The position numbers and the translations under genes were made by a program. The notes beneath the pieces were generated by a model that searched no databases, was not told the origin of the DNA, and was given only the letters and a program-made list of their open reading frames with translations. Of a DNA stretch of 54,667 nt, positions 1 through 9,339 are shown one piece after another (position 1 is the first letter of the stretch; every line of letters starts with the position of its first letter). The DNA is from Arcobacter sp. LC1 (GTDB lineage: Bacteria > Campylobacterota > Campylobacteria > Campylobacterales > Arcobacteraceae), in contig JAACJU010000002.1 in assembly GCA_021378565.1 (NCBI GenBank), positions 143,777 to 198,443 on the forward strand, read 5' to 3'.

Positions 1-309
1 ATTTTAGCAAAAAGTTTTTCTACTATTCATCTTGGAACTTTTGATATTTTTACTTATAAAGGCATAGCAATCGCTATTACAGAAGTAAAAAGAATGTTTG
101 CTTTTGCATTCGCTTTTGCTTTTCCTTTGTTTTTTATATCTTTTGTTTTAGATGTTTATTATGGTTATGGAACAAAATCTATGCCAGCATTTTCTCCTTT
201 TGTTGTAACTTTTCAGCTAAAATTTGCTTTAATATTTTTGTTTATTCTTTTAGGTATGCATAGTTTTGCTATGAATTTTAAAGATTATTTTTTAAATAAT
301 TTAGGTTAA
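1..309 (+). CDS. fliR: Flagellar export gate protein FliR, C-terminal part
   Basis: The reading frame is open from the first base of the window, so this is the last 102 residues of a gene that starts upstream. The visible part has two hydrophobic segments separated by a short polar stretch that includes P-x-F-S-P-F and FQLKF, typical of the FliR/SctT C-terminus. FliR is an inner-membrane subunit of the flagellar type III export gate, forming the channel with FliP and FliQ. The stop is five bases before flhB, as in many bacteria where fliR and flhB are adjacent. A run of alternating Phe-Ala codons begins at base 94. The identification leans on the flhB context as well as on sequence. Confidence 0.85.
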   Translation: MLAKSFSTIHLGTFDIFTYKGIAIAITEVKRMFAFAFAFAFPLFFISFVLDVYYGYGTKSMPAFSPFVVTFQLKFALIFLFILLGMHSFAMNFKDYFLNNLG

Positions 310-314
310 ATTAA

Positions 315-1364
315 ATGGCTGATGACGAAGAAAAAACAGAGCAACCCACAGGCAAGAAGCTTGGAAAAGCAAAAGAAGAAGGAAATGTTGCAAAATCTGT
401 TGAAGTAGTAGGTGCTGGAGTTTTACTTTTTGGTACTTTATATTTATTTTATCTATCAGCATTTACTTTTAAAAAGATTGAAGAAATGATGGTTTATGAT
501 TTTTCTTTTATTGGTAAAAATTTAAATCCTGGTTTATTTTTTGATATAACTTTAAAAATAGTACTTAGTGGTTTTTATGTCTTGTTACCTTTATTTGCTT
601 TAGTAATATTTCTGACTTTTGCATTAAATTGGGCACAATTTGGTATTATTTTTGTTCCACTTAAACTAGAATTATCAAAAATAAATCCAATCTCAGGCTT
701 TGGTAGCTTATTTACTTTCAAAAAATTAATCGAAGCTTTAAAACTTAGTGCAAAATTAGTTGTTATTTTCATAGTTATGAGTTTTATTTTTATGTCAATC
801 GGCTCTAAGCTCTTAGCTATGATGAATATGTCAACTAGGGCGTCTTTGTCCTTAATCGCTGACTTGTTAGCATATTTTTTGGGAGCTATTTTGTTTATTA
901 TAATTCTTTTTGCTACAATTGACTTTTTCTTTGTAAAGTTTCATTATATTAAATCTCTTAAAATGAGCAAACAAGATATAAAAGATGAGTTCAAAGATTC
1001 TGAAGGAGACCCACAAATTAAGGGGCGAATTAGAAATATACAGATGAAAATGGCAAGGCAAAGAATGATGAGCGCTGTACCTGATGCTGATGTTGTCATC
1101 ACAAACCCAACGCATTACGCAGTTGCTATGAGATTTAATAAAGACAAAGAAAATGCACCTGTTATTTTAGCCAAAGGTATAAATTTTCTCGCTTTACAAA
1201 TTAGAGATAAGGCTAGAGAAAATGACATAACAATTATAGAAAATCCACCTTTAGCTAGGGCACTTTATGAGCAAGTTGAAGTAGAAGAAGAGATTCCAGA
1301 AGAATTTTATGTGGCTCTTGCTGAGATTTTCCGTTATATTTTTGATTTAAAAAGTAAAAAGTAA
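315..1364 (+). CDS. flhB: Flagellar export switch protein FlhB
   Basis: FlhB is the export-gate component that switches substrate specificity from rod/hook to filament proteins. The 349-residue length is normal. The polar N-terminus (EEKTEQPTGKKLGKAKEEGN) is the family signature; about four hydrophobic segments follow between residues 30 and 215, then a cytoplasmic domain. The self-cleavage motif NPTH is at residues 264-267, followed by YAVAMRF. Cleavage between Asn264 and Pro265 is expected from the family. It lies five bases after fliR and 12 bases before the TPR gene, so it is part of one flagellar operon. Confidence 0.97.
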   Translation: MADDEEKTEQPTGKKLGKAKEEGNVAKSVEVVGAGVLLFGTLYLFYLSAFTFKKIEEMMVYDFSFIGKNLNPGLFFDITLKIVLSGFYVLLPLFALVIFLTFALNWAQFGIIFVPLKLELSKINPISGFGSLFTFKKLIEALKLSAKLVVIFIVMSFIFMSIGSKLLAMMNMSTRASLSLIADLLAYFLGAILFIIILFATIDFFFVKFHYIKSLKMSKQDIKDEFKDSEGDPQIKGRIRNIQMKMARQRMMSAVPDADVVITNPTHYAVAMRFNKDKENAPVILAKGINFLALQIRDKARENDITIIENPPLARALYEQVEVEEEIPEEFYVALAEIFRYIFDLKSKK

Positions 1365-1376
1365 AAGAAGGTAAAA

Positions 1377-3368
1377 ATGTTTTTTAGATTAGTTTTGTTG
1401 ATTATACTACCACTTATGATTTTTGCAAAAGAGAACTATTATTATAGTTTTATAAATGCTAAGGGTAAGCTGATTAGCGTTAGAAAAAAAGATATGATAA
1501 CACAAGGTTTTCAAAAATTAAAATACATAAATACCTTACTAAGAGAAGGTAAAATCGTTAAGGCCAAAAATGAGATTGCTCTTTTTAAAAAGGATAATAA
1601 AGTAAAAATTTTAAATTCTGATATACTTTTATTAGATGCGAAAATTTTATTAAGTACTAAGTTGTTAGGCGATGCAAAAAAAGCAGATGATGTTTTGGAG
1701 CTTGGAATTGATTCTTCAACAATATATGAAAATGATTTGGCAAAAGCTTATTTGCTTTTGGCTAAGGCAAATATAAAATTAAATAAAATAAAAAAAGCTA
1801 GATTTTATGCTAAAAGTGTAATTGATAATTTTAAAGATCCTTATATTGTAGCCTTGGGAAAAATTGCTTATGCTGAAACTTATGCTGCTAGATTAGATTA
1901 TAATGGTGCAATAAGAATACTTTATGGGGCGCTTATAAAAACAAACGATATAAAGGTTGCAGATCTTCTTGGAGATGAACTTTTCAATGTCTATGTTTTA
2001 AATAAACAAAGAAAAAAAGCATATTCTTTAATAAACCAAATTATGGATGGAAGCAAAGATTTTTATATAAAACACCTAAGTTTAGCAAAAAGAAAAATAA
2101 AGATTTTACAAACACATAATATGCCAAAATTTGCTGTAAGAATAATTAAAACTTTAATCAAAGAAACAAAAGATACTAAGCTAAAAGATAAATTAAATTT
2201 TGAATTAGCTGGAATTTATATGTCAATGTATGATAAGACTCCAAAATATTTAAATAAAGCAAAAAAAATATATAGATCATATTTAGCTTATGGCAAGAAA
2301 AGTATATATGAGAAAAAAGCCCAAATGTATTTGGATGAAATTTTAATGAGAGAAGGTGAAATTTCTACTGTTATGGTTGTAAAGAGATATAAAGATTCAG
2401 TGATTATGAAACAAAAAGCTTTACTTCAAGAATTGTTAGTTTATAAAAAAAAGAAAGATTTTGAAGATATAATAAAATCTGAAAAAGTTTATAGACAGAT
2501 TTCAGATAGAGTTGCTAGGCGTTTTGATTATCCTTCTGTTCAGGCAATTTTTAATATGGTAGACATTTTAAAATTTAGAACTCTAGCAAAAGATGGTAAG
2601 TGTCAAGAAATAAATAGATATATACCTATTACAAATCAAACAGTTTTTGACAATTTGGAAAAAAATAAAAGTGATTTAAAAAGTCTTTTTGTTTGTTTAA
2701 GCGATTATCCAAAGCTTAGTTCTTATAAAAAACTAAAGCATGTTTATGTAACTAAAAAAAATGTTTTAATTTATAGATATTTAGAAAAGATGGCATATAA
2801 ATTGGGTAAAAGCCGAGATGCTTATAAATACTCAATATCAGTTGATACTTTAGGCACACAAGAAGATAAGAAAAAAGAATTTTTAGATAAATTCAAAGTT
2901 TTTTTGCAAACTAAGAACCCAAAATTTATAAAAAAGTTTTTTATTTATGCTTCAAAGCATAAAGATTATATAGAGTATAATCAAAATAATCCTGTAATTA
3001 TAGATTTTTATTATCAGTATTATTTATATTTATTGCAAAATAATAAAAAATTACAAGCTAGAATTATTTTAGATAAATTGTATAAAAAACAAGTAGAATA
3101 TAAAGCTAGGGTATATTCTCCTTTTGTGGAGCTTGAGCTTGCCGAAGAAGAGAGTGAGAATAAAAATTATAAAAAAGCCTTGGTTTATTTAGAACAAGCA
3201 CTAAAGTTTAATAAGTCTAATAAAAATCTTCCAAAAATTTACTATAAAGAATCAAAATTTTATGGTTTTCTAAAAGAGCCTGAGAAGAAAAAAGAAGCTA
3301 TTAGAAAATGCAAAAATATAAAAGGGCTAGATGGAAATATGTATAAAAAAATGTGCGATTTGCTATGA
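1377..3368 (+). CDS. Secreted TPR-rich protein in flagellar operon (PflA-like candidate)
   Basis: This 663-residue protein begins with a clear signal peptide (hydrophobic residues 2-16, then A-K-E). The rest is Lys-rich, mostly helical and built of repeated helix pairs resembling TPR units, for example around residues 125-155, 265-300 and 600-640. It sits between flhB and fliI, 12 bases after the first and overlapping the second, so it is very probably a flagellar protein. In Campylobacter, PflA is a periplasmic TPR protein that scaffolds the motor stator disk; size, export signal and repeats fit that role, but I could not align it to PflA. A ribosome binding site GAAGG precedes the ATG. Confidence 0.6.
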   Translation: MFFRLVLLIILPLMIFAKENYYYSFINAKGKLISVRKKDMITQGFQKLKYINTLLREGKIVKAKNEIALFKKDNKVKILNSDILLLDAKILLSTKLLGDAKKADDVLELGIDSSTIYENDLAKAYLLLAKANIKLNKIKKARFYAKSVIDNFKDPYIVALGKIAYAETYAARLDYNGAIRILYGALIKTNDIKVADLLGDELFNVYVLNKQRKKAYSLINQIMDGSKDFYIKHLSLAKRKIKILQTHNMPKFAVRIIKTLIKETKDTKLKDKLNFELAGIYMSMYDKTPKYLNKAKKIYRSYLAYGKKSIYEKKAQMYLDEILMREGEISTVMVVKRYKDSVIMKQKALLQELLVYKKKKDFEDIIKSEKVYRQISDRVARRFDYPSVQAIFNMVDILKFRTLAKDGKCQEINRYIPITNQTVFDNLEKNKSDLKSLFVCLSDYPKLSSYKKLKHVYVTKKNVLIYRYLEKMAYKLGKSRDAYKYSISVDTLGTQEDKKKEFLDKFKVFLQTKNPKFIKKFFIYASKHKDYIEYNQNNPVIIDFYYQYYLYLLQNNKKLQARIILDKLYKKQVEYKARVYSPFVELELAEEESENKNYKKALVYLEQALKFNKSNKNLPKIYYKESKFYGFLKEPEKKKEAIRKCKNIKGLDGNMYKKMCDLL

Positions 3369-4675
3369 TTGATTTAGAAAATATTTTAAACAATATTGAT
3401 GAAAATAGACTTATCACACCTTTTGGAAGAATAGCAAATATAAGTGCCACAAGCCTAAGTGTAATTGGGCTTGAGGTTTGTGTTGGTGATATTGTAAGAG
3501 TTGAAGCCTTGCATACAACTTATAAAGTTTTAGCTATGGTTGTGAGCATAGATGGAAAAAAGTTTCAAGCCATAGCCTTTTCTTTTGTAGAAGGATTAAG
3601 CATTGGTGCAAAAGTTTTTTTACAACAAGATGGTTTAAATGTTCGTTGTGGGGACGCTTTGCTTGGTAGGGTTTTAAATGCTCTTGGTGAACCAATCGAT
3701 AACAAAGGAGCTTTACACGGACTAGATTTTACAGCTAGTATTAATAAACTTGCTATGAGCGCTCTAGATAGAGGAGTGATTAAAGAAAGATTTTCTACAA
3801 GTGTAAGAGCTATTGATTCCATGCTAACTTCAGGAAAAGGGCAAAAAGTTGGGATTTTTGCGGGTTCTGGTGTAGGAAAATCAACTTTAATGGGAATGAT
3901 TGTAAAAGGCTGTGAAGCACAAATAAAAGTGATAGCTTTAATCGGAGAAAGAGGCAGAGAAATTCCTGAGTTTATTCACTATAATTTAAATGATAATTTA
4001 GAAAATACTATAATTGTAGCAGCTACAAGTGACGAATCTGCACTTATGCGAAAATATGGAGCATTTACAGCTATGGCGATAGCTGAATATTTTAGAGATA
4101 AAGGCAAAGATGTGCTTTTGATGATGGATTCAGTCACAAGATTTGCTATGGCTCAAAGAGAGATTGGACTTAGCACTGGTGAGCCACCTGTTAGTAGAGG
4201 TTATCCTCCTTCAGTTTTTTCACTCTTGCCTCAACTAATGGAGAGAGCTGGAAATGCTAAAATAGGTTCAATTACAGCATTTTTTACTGTGCTTGTTGAT
4301 GGTGGGGATATGAATGAGCCTATTGCTGATCAAAGTCGTTCTATTTTAGATGGACACATAGTCTTGACAAGAGAATTAACTGAACAAGGCTTTTATCCTC
4401 CTATTGATTTGTTACAATCTACTTCTAGAGTAATGGATAAAGTCGTAGATAAAGAGCACTATAAAGGCTTTTTAAAGTTAAAAAGGGTATTATCACTTAT
4501 AAAAGAGAATGAAATTCTTATTAGAGTAGGTGCATATAAAGCTGGTATGGATTTAGAGTTAGACCACGCTTTGGAAAAGCGAGAGCAAATAAGGCAGTTT
4601 TTAACTCAAGATATAAGCGAAGTGCAAAGTTATGATGAAATAGTTGAACTTTTTAAGGAGCTTGTAAATGATTGA
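3365..4675 (+). CDS. fliI: Flagellar export ATPase FliI
   Basis: FliI is the cytoplasmic hexameric ATPase that feeds substrates to the flagellar export gate. Of 436 residues, the Walker A motif GSGVGKST is at 167-174; a Walker B stretch (VLLMMDSVTRFAMAQREIGL) and the family-specific GEPPVSRGYPPSVFS follow. I prefer the ATG at 3365, whose ATGA overlaps the stop of the TPR gene and suggests translational coupling; an in-frame ATG at 3353 would add MRFA. Its stop overlaps the start of flgL by eight bases. Confidence 0.95.
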   Translation: MIDLENILNNIDENRLITPFGRIANISATSLSVIGLEVCVGDIVRVEALHTTYKVLAMVVSIDGKKFQAIAFSFVEGLSIGAKVFLQQDGLNVRCGDALLGRVLNALGEPIDNKGALHGLDFTASINKLAMSALDRGVIKERFSTSVRAIDSMLTSGKGQKVGIFAGSGVGKSTLMGMIVKGCEAQIKVIALIGERGREIPEFIHYNLNDNLENTIIVAATSDESALMRKYGAFTAMAIAEYFRDKGKDVLLMMDSVTRFAMAQREIGLSTGEPPVSRGYPPSVFSLLPQLMERAGNAKIGSITAFFTVLVDGGDMNEPIADQSRSILDGHIVLTRELTEQGFYPPIDLLQSTSRVMDKVVDKEHYKGFLKLKRVLSLIKENEILIRVGAYKAGMDLELDHALEKREQIRQFLTQDISEVQSYDEIVELFKELVND

Positions 4676-5786
4676 TACATCACAACAAATGGATTACAGA
4701 CTTACAAATTTAGATAATAAGCATTATCGCATTAATTATCAAATGAGTACAGGTAAGAAGATTAATCAAGGTAGTGAAAATTCAAGGATTTATGGAAGAG
4801 AAATTTATATCGAAAATAAAATACGAACATATAAAGGACTTAAAAATGAAATTGATAAAACAAATTCAGAAAATTCAGTTTCAGATACTGCAGTAACTAA
4901 TATAAAAGTATTGATAGATAGTATAAAAGTTTCTGTATTAAAAGCATTAAATTCAGGAATGACACCACAAAATAAACAAGCTGTTGCTTCAAATATTGAA
5001 GGTATGAAAGATAATATTTTGACTATGTCAAATACAAAAGTGCACGGTGAATATGTTTTTACAGGTTCAGATACTACGATTGAGCCTTTTATTGAAGATA
5101 GCAAGGGAAATGTAACTTACAAAGGAAATGGTGTTTTAAAAAAGATTGCAGTTGCTCCAAATGATTATAGAGATAGGGGAGTTACGGGTGCTGATATTTT
5201 GATGTATAGCACAAGTATGGCAGAAAAAACCCAAACACTAAAGTTCAAAGATGATGAAAGAATTTATGACCAAAATGGGCTAGAGTGGAAAATGAATGCA
5301 GCAAAAACTCAAGTTGAGCAATATGATAGAGAAAATAAATTAACAGGAAATGCTTTGGCAATTATAAGTGCAGTTGGAACTCCACCTGTATATACGACAG
5401 CAGCTGTAAATACAGCAAGTGGATATACAAATGATTTTACACTAAGAGCTAAGCATAATTTTTTTGATGATATGAATTCTATAATCAAAGCCTTAAAAGA
5501 TAATGATGATACAACTTTGAGAAATTCTTTAGATGAGATTGACCAAGCTTATTCAGCTACAAATGTAGCACATGCGAAACTAGGTGGAAGAAATAAATCT
5601 TTTGAAGAAGCTGGTGAGCATATGGAAGCAAAACTTACGCATTATAGGATATTAGATCAAGAAGTTTCAAGTGCAGATTTATCTAGGGTTGCTATGGAAT
5701 CTAAAGCCTTAGAAATGACTTATTCTGGTTTGTATTCTACAATCTCAAAGATGAACACCTTAAGTTTAGTTAATTTTCTAAGATAA
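4668..5786 (+). CDS. flgL: Flagellar hook-filament junction protein FlgL
   Basis: FlgL (HAP3) is the exported junction protein between hook and filament. The 372-residue product has flagellin-like heptad helices at both ends: the N-terminal part holds YQMSTGKKINQGSENS and the C-terminal part ends with a flagellin-like helix (ALEMTYSGLYSTISKMNTLSLVNFL). The GEYVFTGSDT stretch near residue 125 is typical of FlgL. The length is that of ordinary FlgL, not the much longer Campylobacter jejuni form. It overlaps fliI by eight bases. There is no signal peptide, as expected for a type III export substrate. Confidence 0.88.
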   Translation: MIDTSQQMDYRLTNLDNKHYRINYQMSTGKKINQGSENSRIYGREIYIENKIRTYKGLKNEIDKTNSENSVSDTAVTNIKVLIDSIKVSVLKALNSGMTPQNKQAVASNIEGMKDNILTMSNTKVHGEYVFTGSDTTIEPFIEDSKGNVTYKGNGVLKKIAVAPNDYRDRGVTGADILMYSTSMAEKTQTLKFKDDERIYDQNGLEWKMNAAKTQVEQYDRENKLTGNALAIISAVGTPPVYTTAAVNTASGYTNDFTLRAKHNFFDDMNSIIKALKDNDDTTLRNSLDEIDQAYSATNVAHAKLGGRNKSFEEAGEHMEAKLTHYRILDQEVSSADLSRVAMESKALEMTYSGLYSTISKMNTLSLVNFLR

Positions 5787-5804
5787 AGGAAGTTCTTGGA
5801 AGAA

Positions 5805-5864
5805 ATGAAGACTTATTATATTCCAAGATATATTTTACAAAACTTTTTAATTAAGTTCTTTTGA
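5805..5864 (+). CDS. Possible 19-residue leader peptide before flhA
   Basis: In the 79-base gap between flgL and flhA there is an ATG preceded by GGAAG, opening a 19-codon frame (MKTYYIPRYILQNFLIKFF) whose TGA ends one base before the flhA ATG. The position suggests that translation could be coupled to flhA, which has no strong ribosome binding site of its own. Codon bias cannot be judged over so few codons, so it may be chance. Confidence 0.25.
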   Translation: MKTYYIPRYILQNFLIKFF

Positions 5865-5865
5865 T

Positions 5866-7974
5866 ATGAACATTAAAAAAATTTTATCAAAAGACTTGAT
5901 AGCTGTCGCATTTTTTGTGGCAATTTTACTTATAATTATAGTACCTTTACCAAAGGCTATGCTAGATTTTTTTCTAGTTGTATCTTTGTCTATGTCTTTG
6001 TTGATTTTGCTTATTTCTTTATATATTCAAAAACCTTCAGATTTAACCACTTTCCCTACCTTGATTTTAATTTTAGCACTTTTTAGACTTTCGCTAAATA
6101 TCGCAACTACGAGGTCGATTTTAAGTGTTGGCCATAAAGGACCTGAGGCAGTTAGTGCCATAATCTCAGCCTTTGGAAACTTTGTCGTTGGTGGAAATAT
6201 GGTTATTGGAATTGTAGTTTTTACAATTTTGGTGCTTATAAATTTTATGGTTGTAACGAAAGGTTCAACTAGAGTTGCTGAGGTAACTGCTAGATTTACT
6301 CTTGACTCAATGCCTGGAAAACAAATGGCGATTGATGCTGATCTAAATGCTGGTTTTATAGATGATGTAGAAGCGCAAGAGCGAAGAAAAGCCCTGATTT
6401 CTGAGGCTAGTTTTTATGGGGCGATGGATGGGTCTTCTAAGTTTGTAAAAGGTGACGCCGTTGCTGGTATAATAATTACTATAGTAAATCTTGTAGGTGG
6501 ACTTATGGTTGGAGTTTTTCAGCACAATATGAGTATTACTCAAAGTGGGCATATTTACACAATCTTAACTATTGGTGATGGATTAGTTGCGCAAATTCCT
6601 GCACTTGTTTTATCAACTGCAACAGCTATTATTATAACTCGTTCAAATATGGATGAAGAGCGTTTTGCAAATCAATCCATACTTCAACTTGGAAAAGATT
6701 CAAAATCTTTAGTTTTGGTTGGACTTGCCTTGGTGCTTTTTGGTTTTGTTCCAGGATTTCCTATGGGTATTTTGCTAAGTATGGGACTTTTACTTAGTTT
6801 TATTGGTTACTTAGTTTATATGGTTGATAATGACAAAGATAATGCTGTCACTAGATTTTTTAAAGCTAGCAAAGAGAGCGAAAAAGAAAAAACTATTGAA
6901 GAGAGAAAAAAACAGCAAAAAGAAGATGCTAAACCTGATGATAATTTAGTTATAGAAAAAATTATGAAAATGGAAGTTTTAGAGCTGAAATTAGGGCTTA
7001 GACTTTTAGAACTTGCTAAGCAAAATTCTGAGCTTTTAGATAAAATTAGAGGAATTAGAAAATCAGTTGCTACTGAGCTTGGATTTATTGTTCCACAGAT
7101 TAAGATATCAGATGACACAACCTTGCTAACAAATTCCTATTCATTTTTATTAAAGCGAATTCCTATTGCAAGTGGAAGCGTGGAAATTGATAAAGTACTT
7201 GCCATGGGAGGATTGGGTGGAGAATCTTTACCAGGTAAAAAAGTAAAAGAGCCTGTTTTTGGGCTTGATGCTTATTGGGTTTCACAAGATAGAAAAGAAG
7301 AAGCTTTGATGAAAGGTTTTACTGTTGTTGACGCACCAACTATAATCTCAACTCATATCTCAGAGCTTATCAAAAAACATGCTGAAGATATTATAACTAG
7401 ACAAGATGTGGTTAATATAATTGATAGGCTTAAAAAAGATTTTCCTATCGTAGTTGAAGAAGCTATGAAAGTTACTTCTTATGGAACTATACTAAAAGTA
7501 TGCAAAGATTTATTGCATGAAAAAATTCCTATTATTGATATGCTGACCATCATTGAGGCAATTTCAGATATCTCAGAATACACAAAATCACCTGATATTT
7601 TGCTAGAGCATGTTAGAGGTAAACTATATCGTTTGATTACAAATAAATTTAAGGGTACAGATGATATTTTACATCTTGTTACAATTAAGCCTGAACTTGA
7701 ACAGCAATTCTTAGGTAAGCTAAAAGAGCAAAATGGTATAAGTCAACTTAGTCTTAGTATTGGTGATATTAATAATCTTATAACAAAAACTAAAGAGTTG
7801 CTTGAGTCCATCGAGGCTAAAGGCTTTAATAAATTAGCTATAGTAGTTGATCCTTTGCTTAGAAAAAGACTTGTAGAAATTTATGAAAAATTTGGACTTG
7901 AAGTTTCAGTGCTTAGTCACGCTGAGCTTGATACTAGGGCAAACTTTTCTATAGAGGGAACTATCGAATTTTAG
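5866..7974 (+). CDS. flhA: Flagellar export gate protein FlhA
   Basis: FlhA is the large inner-membrane component of the flagellar export gate; its cytoplasmic ring docks chaperone-substrate complexes. The 702 residues divide into a membrane half with about eight hydrophobic segments (residues 13-320) and a cytoplasmic half from about 355. The FHIPEP-family signature is seen as TRFTLDSMPGKQMAIDADL-like sequence (here ARFTLDSMPGKQMAIDADLN) near residue 145. A charged linker rich in Lys and Glu separates the halves. It is the last gene of the flagellar run and is followed by a hairpin. Confidence 0.96.
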   Translation: MNIKKILSKDLIAVAFFVAILLIIIVPLPKAMLDFFLVVSLSMSLLILLISLYIQKPSDLTTFPTLILILALFRLSLNIATTRSILSVGHKGPEAVSAIISAFGNFVVGGNMVIGIVVFTILVLINFMVVTKGSTRVAEVTARFTLDSMPGKQMAIDADLNAGFIDDVEAQERRKALISEASFYGAMDGSSKFVKGDAVAGIIITIVNLVGGLMVGVFQHNMSITQSGHIYTILTIGDGLVAQIPALVLSTATAIIITRSNMDEERFANQSILQLGKDSKSLVLVGLALVLFGFVPGFPMGILLSMGLLLSFIGYLVYMVDNDKDNAVTRFFKASKESEKEKTIEERKKQQKEDAKPDDNLVIEKIMKMEVLELKLGLRLLELAKQNSELLDKIRGIRKSVATELGFIVPQIKISDDTTLLTNSYSFLLKRIPIASGSVEIDKVLAMGGLGGESLPGKKVKEPVFGLDAYWVSQDRKEEALMKGFTVVDAPTIISTHISELIKKHAEDIITRQDVVNIIDRLKKDFPIVVEEAMKVTSYGTILKVCKDLLHEKIPIIDMLTIIEAISDISEYTKSPDILLEHVRGKLYRLITNKFKGTDDILHLVTIKPELEQQFLGKLKEQNGISQLSLSIGDINNLITKTKELLESIEAKGFNKLAIVVDPLLRKRLVEIYEKFGLEVSVLSHAELDTRANFSIEGTIEF

Positions 7975-7980
7975 TATTAT

Positions 7981-8016
7981 AATTTTTCAAAATATTTAAT
8001 ATTTTCTTGAAAAATT
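7981..8016 (+). terminator. Hairpin after flhA
   Basis: A 10-bp perfect inverted repeat (AATTTTTCAA at 7981-7990 and TTGAAAAATT at 8007-8016) encloses an AT-rich loop and is followed by TTTA. It starts seven bases after the flhA stop and probably ends the flagellar transcript. The stem is nearly all A-T, so it may be weak. Confidence 0.55.
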
Positions 8017-8069
8017 TTTATGTTAAAACTTTAGATTTTAACTTAAGATGAAAATACACCCAAGTGTTG

Positions 8070-8075
8070 TAAAAT
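8070..8075 (+). promoter_or_regulatory. Candidate -10 box for the MFS gene at 8123
   Basis: TAAAAT preceded by TTG lies 47 bases before the start codon and downstream of the flhA hairpin. It fits the AT-rich Campylobacterota -10 pattern, but no -35 is recognisable, as is usual in this group. Confidence 0.35.
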
Positions 8076-8122
8076 CGCGTTCTAATATTAAAATTATTTT
8101 TATGATTTGAAAAAGGTGGCTA

Positions 8123-9304
8123 ATGACTTATAAAGAATTAATAAAATCAAACCTTGTAGTAAGACGAATTCTAACATTGCAGTTTATTGTATATTTTGGC
8201 GCTTGGTTTTCTGATGTTGCTATTTATTCTATGTTGGTAAAATATCATGCCTCGGCTTTTTTGATAGCTTCAGCTACAGCTATGCATTTCTTGCCTTCTA
8301 TTGTTTTAGCACCTTTTAGCGGGGCGATTATCGATACTTTTGATAGAAAAAAATTAATGATTGCTTTGTGTGTAATTGAGATTTTTTGTACTGCTGGGCT
8401 TTTTACAGTACATTCACTTGACTTAGCTTGGCTTTTGATGATTTTAGTTTTTATTAGAATGGGTGCTTCAGCAATGTTTTTTTTAAGTGGAATGTCAATG
8501 ACTCCTCAATTAGTTGAAGGGATTGCCTTACAAAGAACAAACGAACTACACTCAATAATATGGTCAGTAACTTACGCTTCAGGTATGGCTTTAGGTGGAA
8601 TTGTAGTAAACTTTTTTGGAATACAAGCATCTTTTATGATTGATATTTTATTTTTTATTCTTGCAATTTCAGTTTTATATATAACAAATTTTAATATCAA
8701 ACCCGCAGTTTTTAGGGAAAGTTTTTTAAAAACCATAAAAGATGGATTTAATTATATTATAAAAAATAAAGTAGTATTGAATCTAATCTTACTTCACGCT
8801 AGCGTAGGGCTAACTGCTTTTGATACCTTGGTTACACTTTTAGCTGATTATAGGTATAAATACATAATAGCTACGTCTTTAGCAATAGGCTTAACAAACG
8901 CAATAAGAGCCATAGCGTTAGCGATTGGTCCTGTTGTTTTAGGTAAGATTGTAAACAAAAAAATGCTTTTTTATATTTTTATTTTTCAAGGTTTGGGCAT
9001 AGCACTTTGGGGAGTTTTGCAGGGCAATTTTTATCTAGCTTTACTTGGAGTATTTTGTACAGGATTTAGCACAGCTACTTTATGGTCTTTTACTTACAAC
9101 TTAATCCAAACAAATATAGAACAAAAATACTTAGGCAGAGTTTTAGCTTATAACGATATGGTATTTATGCTATCAAATGTAGTAACTACTTTTTTTATAG
9201 GATTTGCATCATCATATATGTCTTTGCAAAATATTACTTTTTGCTTAGCAGGAATGTTTTTTATCGTGGCACTTTATTATAAAAAAGTTGTAAAATATTT
9301 TTAG
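8123..9304 (+). CDS. MFS transporter, EntS/MFS_3-like exporter
   Basis: The 393-residue protein has about twelve hydrophobic segments and the MFS loop between helices 2 and 3 (SGAIIDTFDRKKLM, near residues 70-83), in the form seen in the MFS_3 or enterobactin-exporter-like group. It probably exports a small molecule by proton antiport; the substrate cannot be read from sequence. The start codon follows AAAGGTGGC. It converges on the MFS/ATP-grasp pair at 9340-11737 with a 35-base gap, which hints at a shared theme of export but does not prove it. Confidence 0.8.
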   Translation: MTYKELIKSNLVVRRILTLQFIVYFGAWFSDVAIYSMLVKYHASAFLIASATAMHFLPSIVLAPFSGAIIDTFDRKKLMIALCVIEIFCTAGLFTVHSLDLAWLLMILVFIRMGASAMFFLSGMSMTPQLVEGIALQRTNELHSIIWSVTYASGMALGGIVVNFFGIQASFMIDILFFILAISVLYITNFNIKPAVFRESFLKTIKDGFNYIIKNKVVLNLILLHASVGLTAFDTLVTLLADYRYKYIIATSLAIGLTNAIRAIALAIGPVVLGKIVNKKMLFYIFIFQGLGIALWGVLQGNFYLALLGVFCTGFSTATLWSFTYNLIQTNIEQKYLGRVLAYNDMVFMLSNVVTTFFIGFASSYMSLQNITFCLAGMFFIVALYYKKVVKYF

Positions 9305-9339
9305 GATTTTAGGTTTTAGATTATAAATTCCTAAATTAT

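Noticed and set aside
94-309. Separate small Phe-Ala-rich protein starting at base 94
   Set aside because: The frame is open to base 1 and the whole reads as the FliR C-terminus, so the Met at 94 is internal.
9300-9335. Terminator between the convergent MFS genes (TTTAGGA/TCCTAAA)
   Set aside because: Seven-base arms with a 22-base loop and no T-run; too weak to list as a feature.
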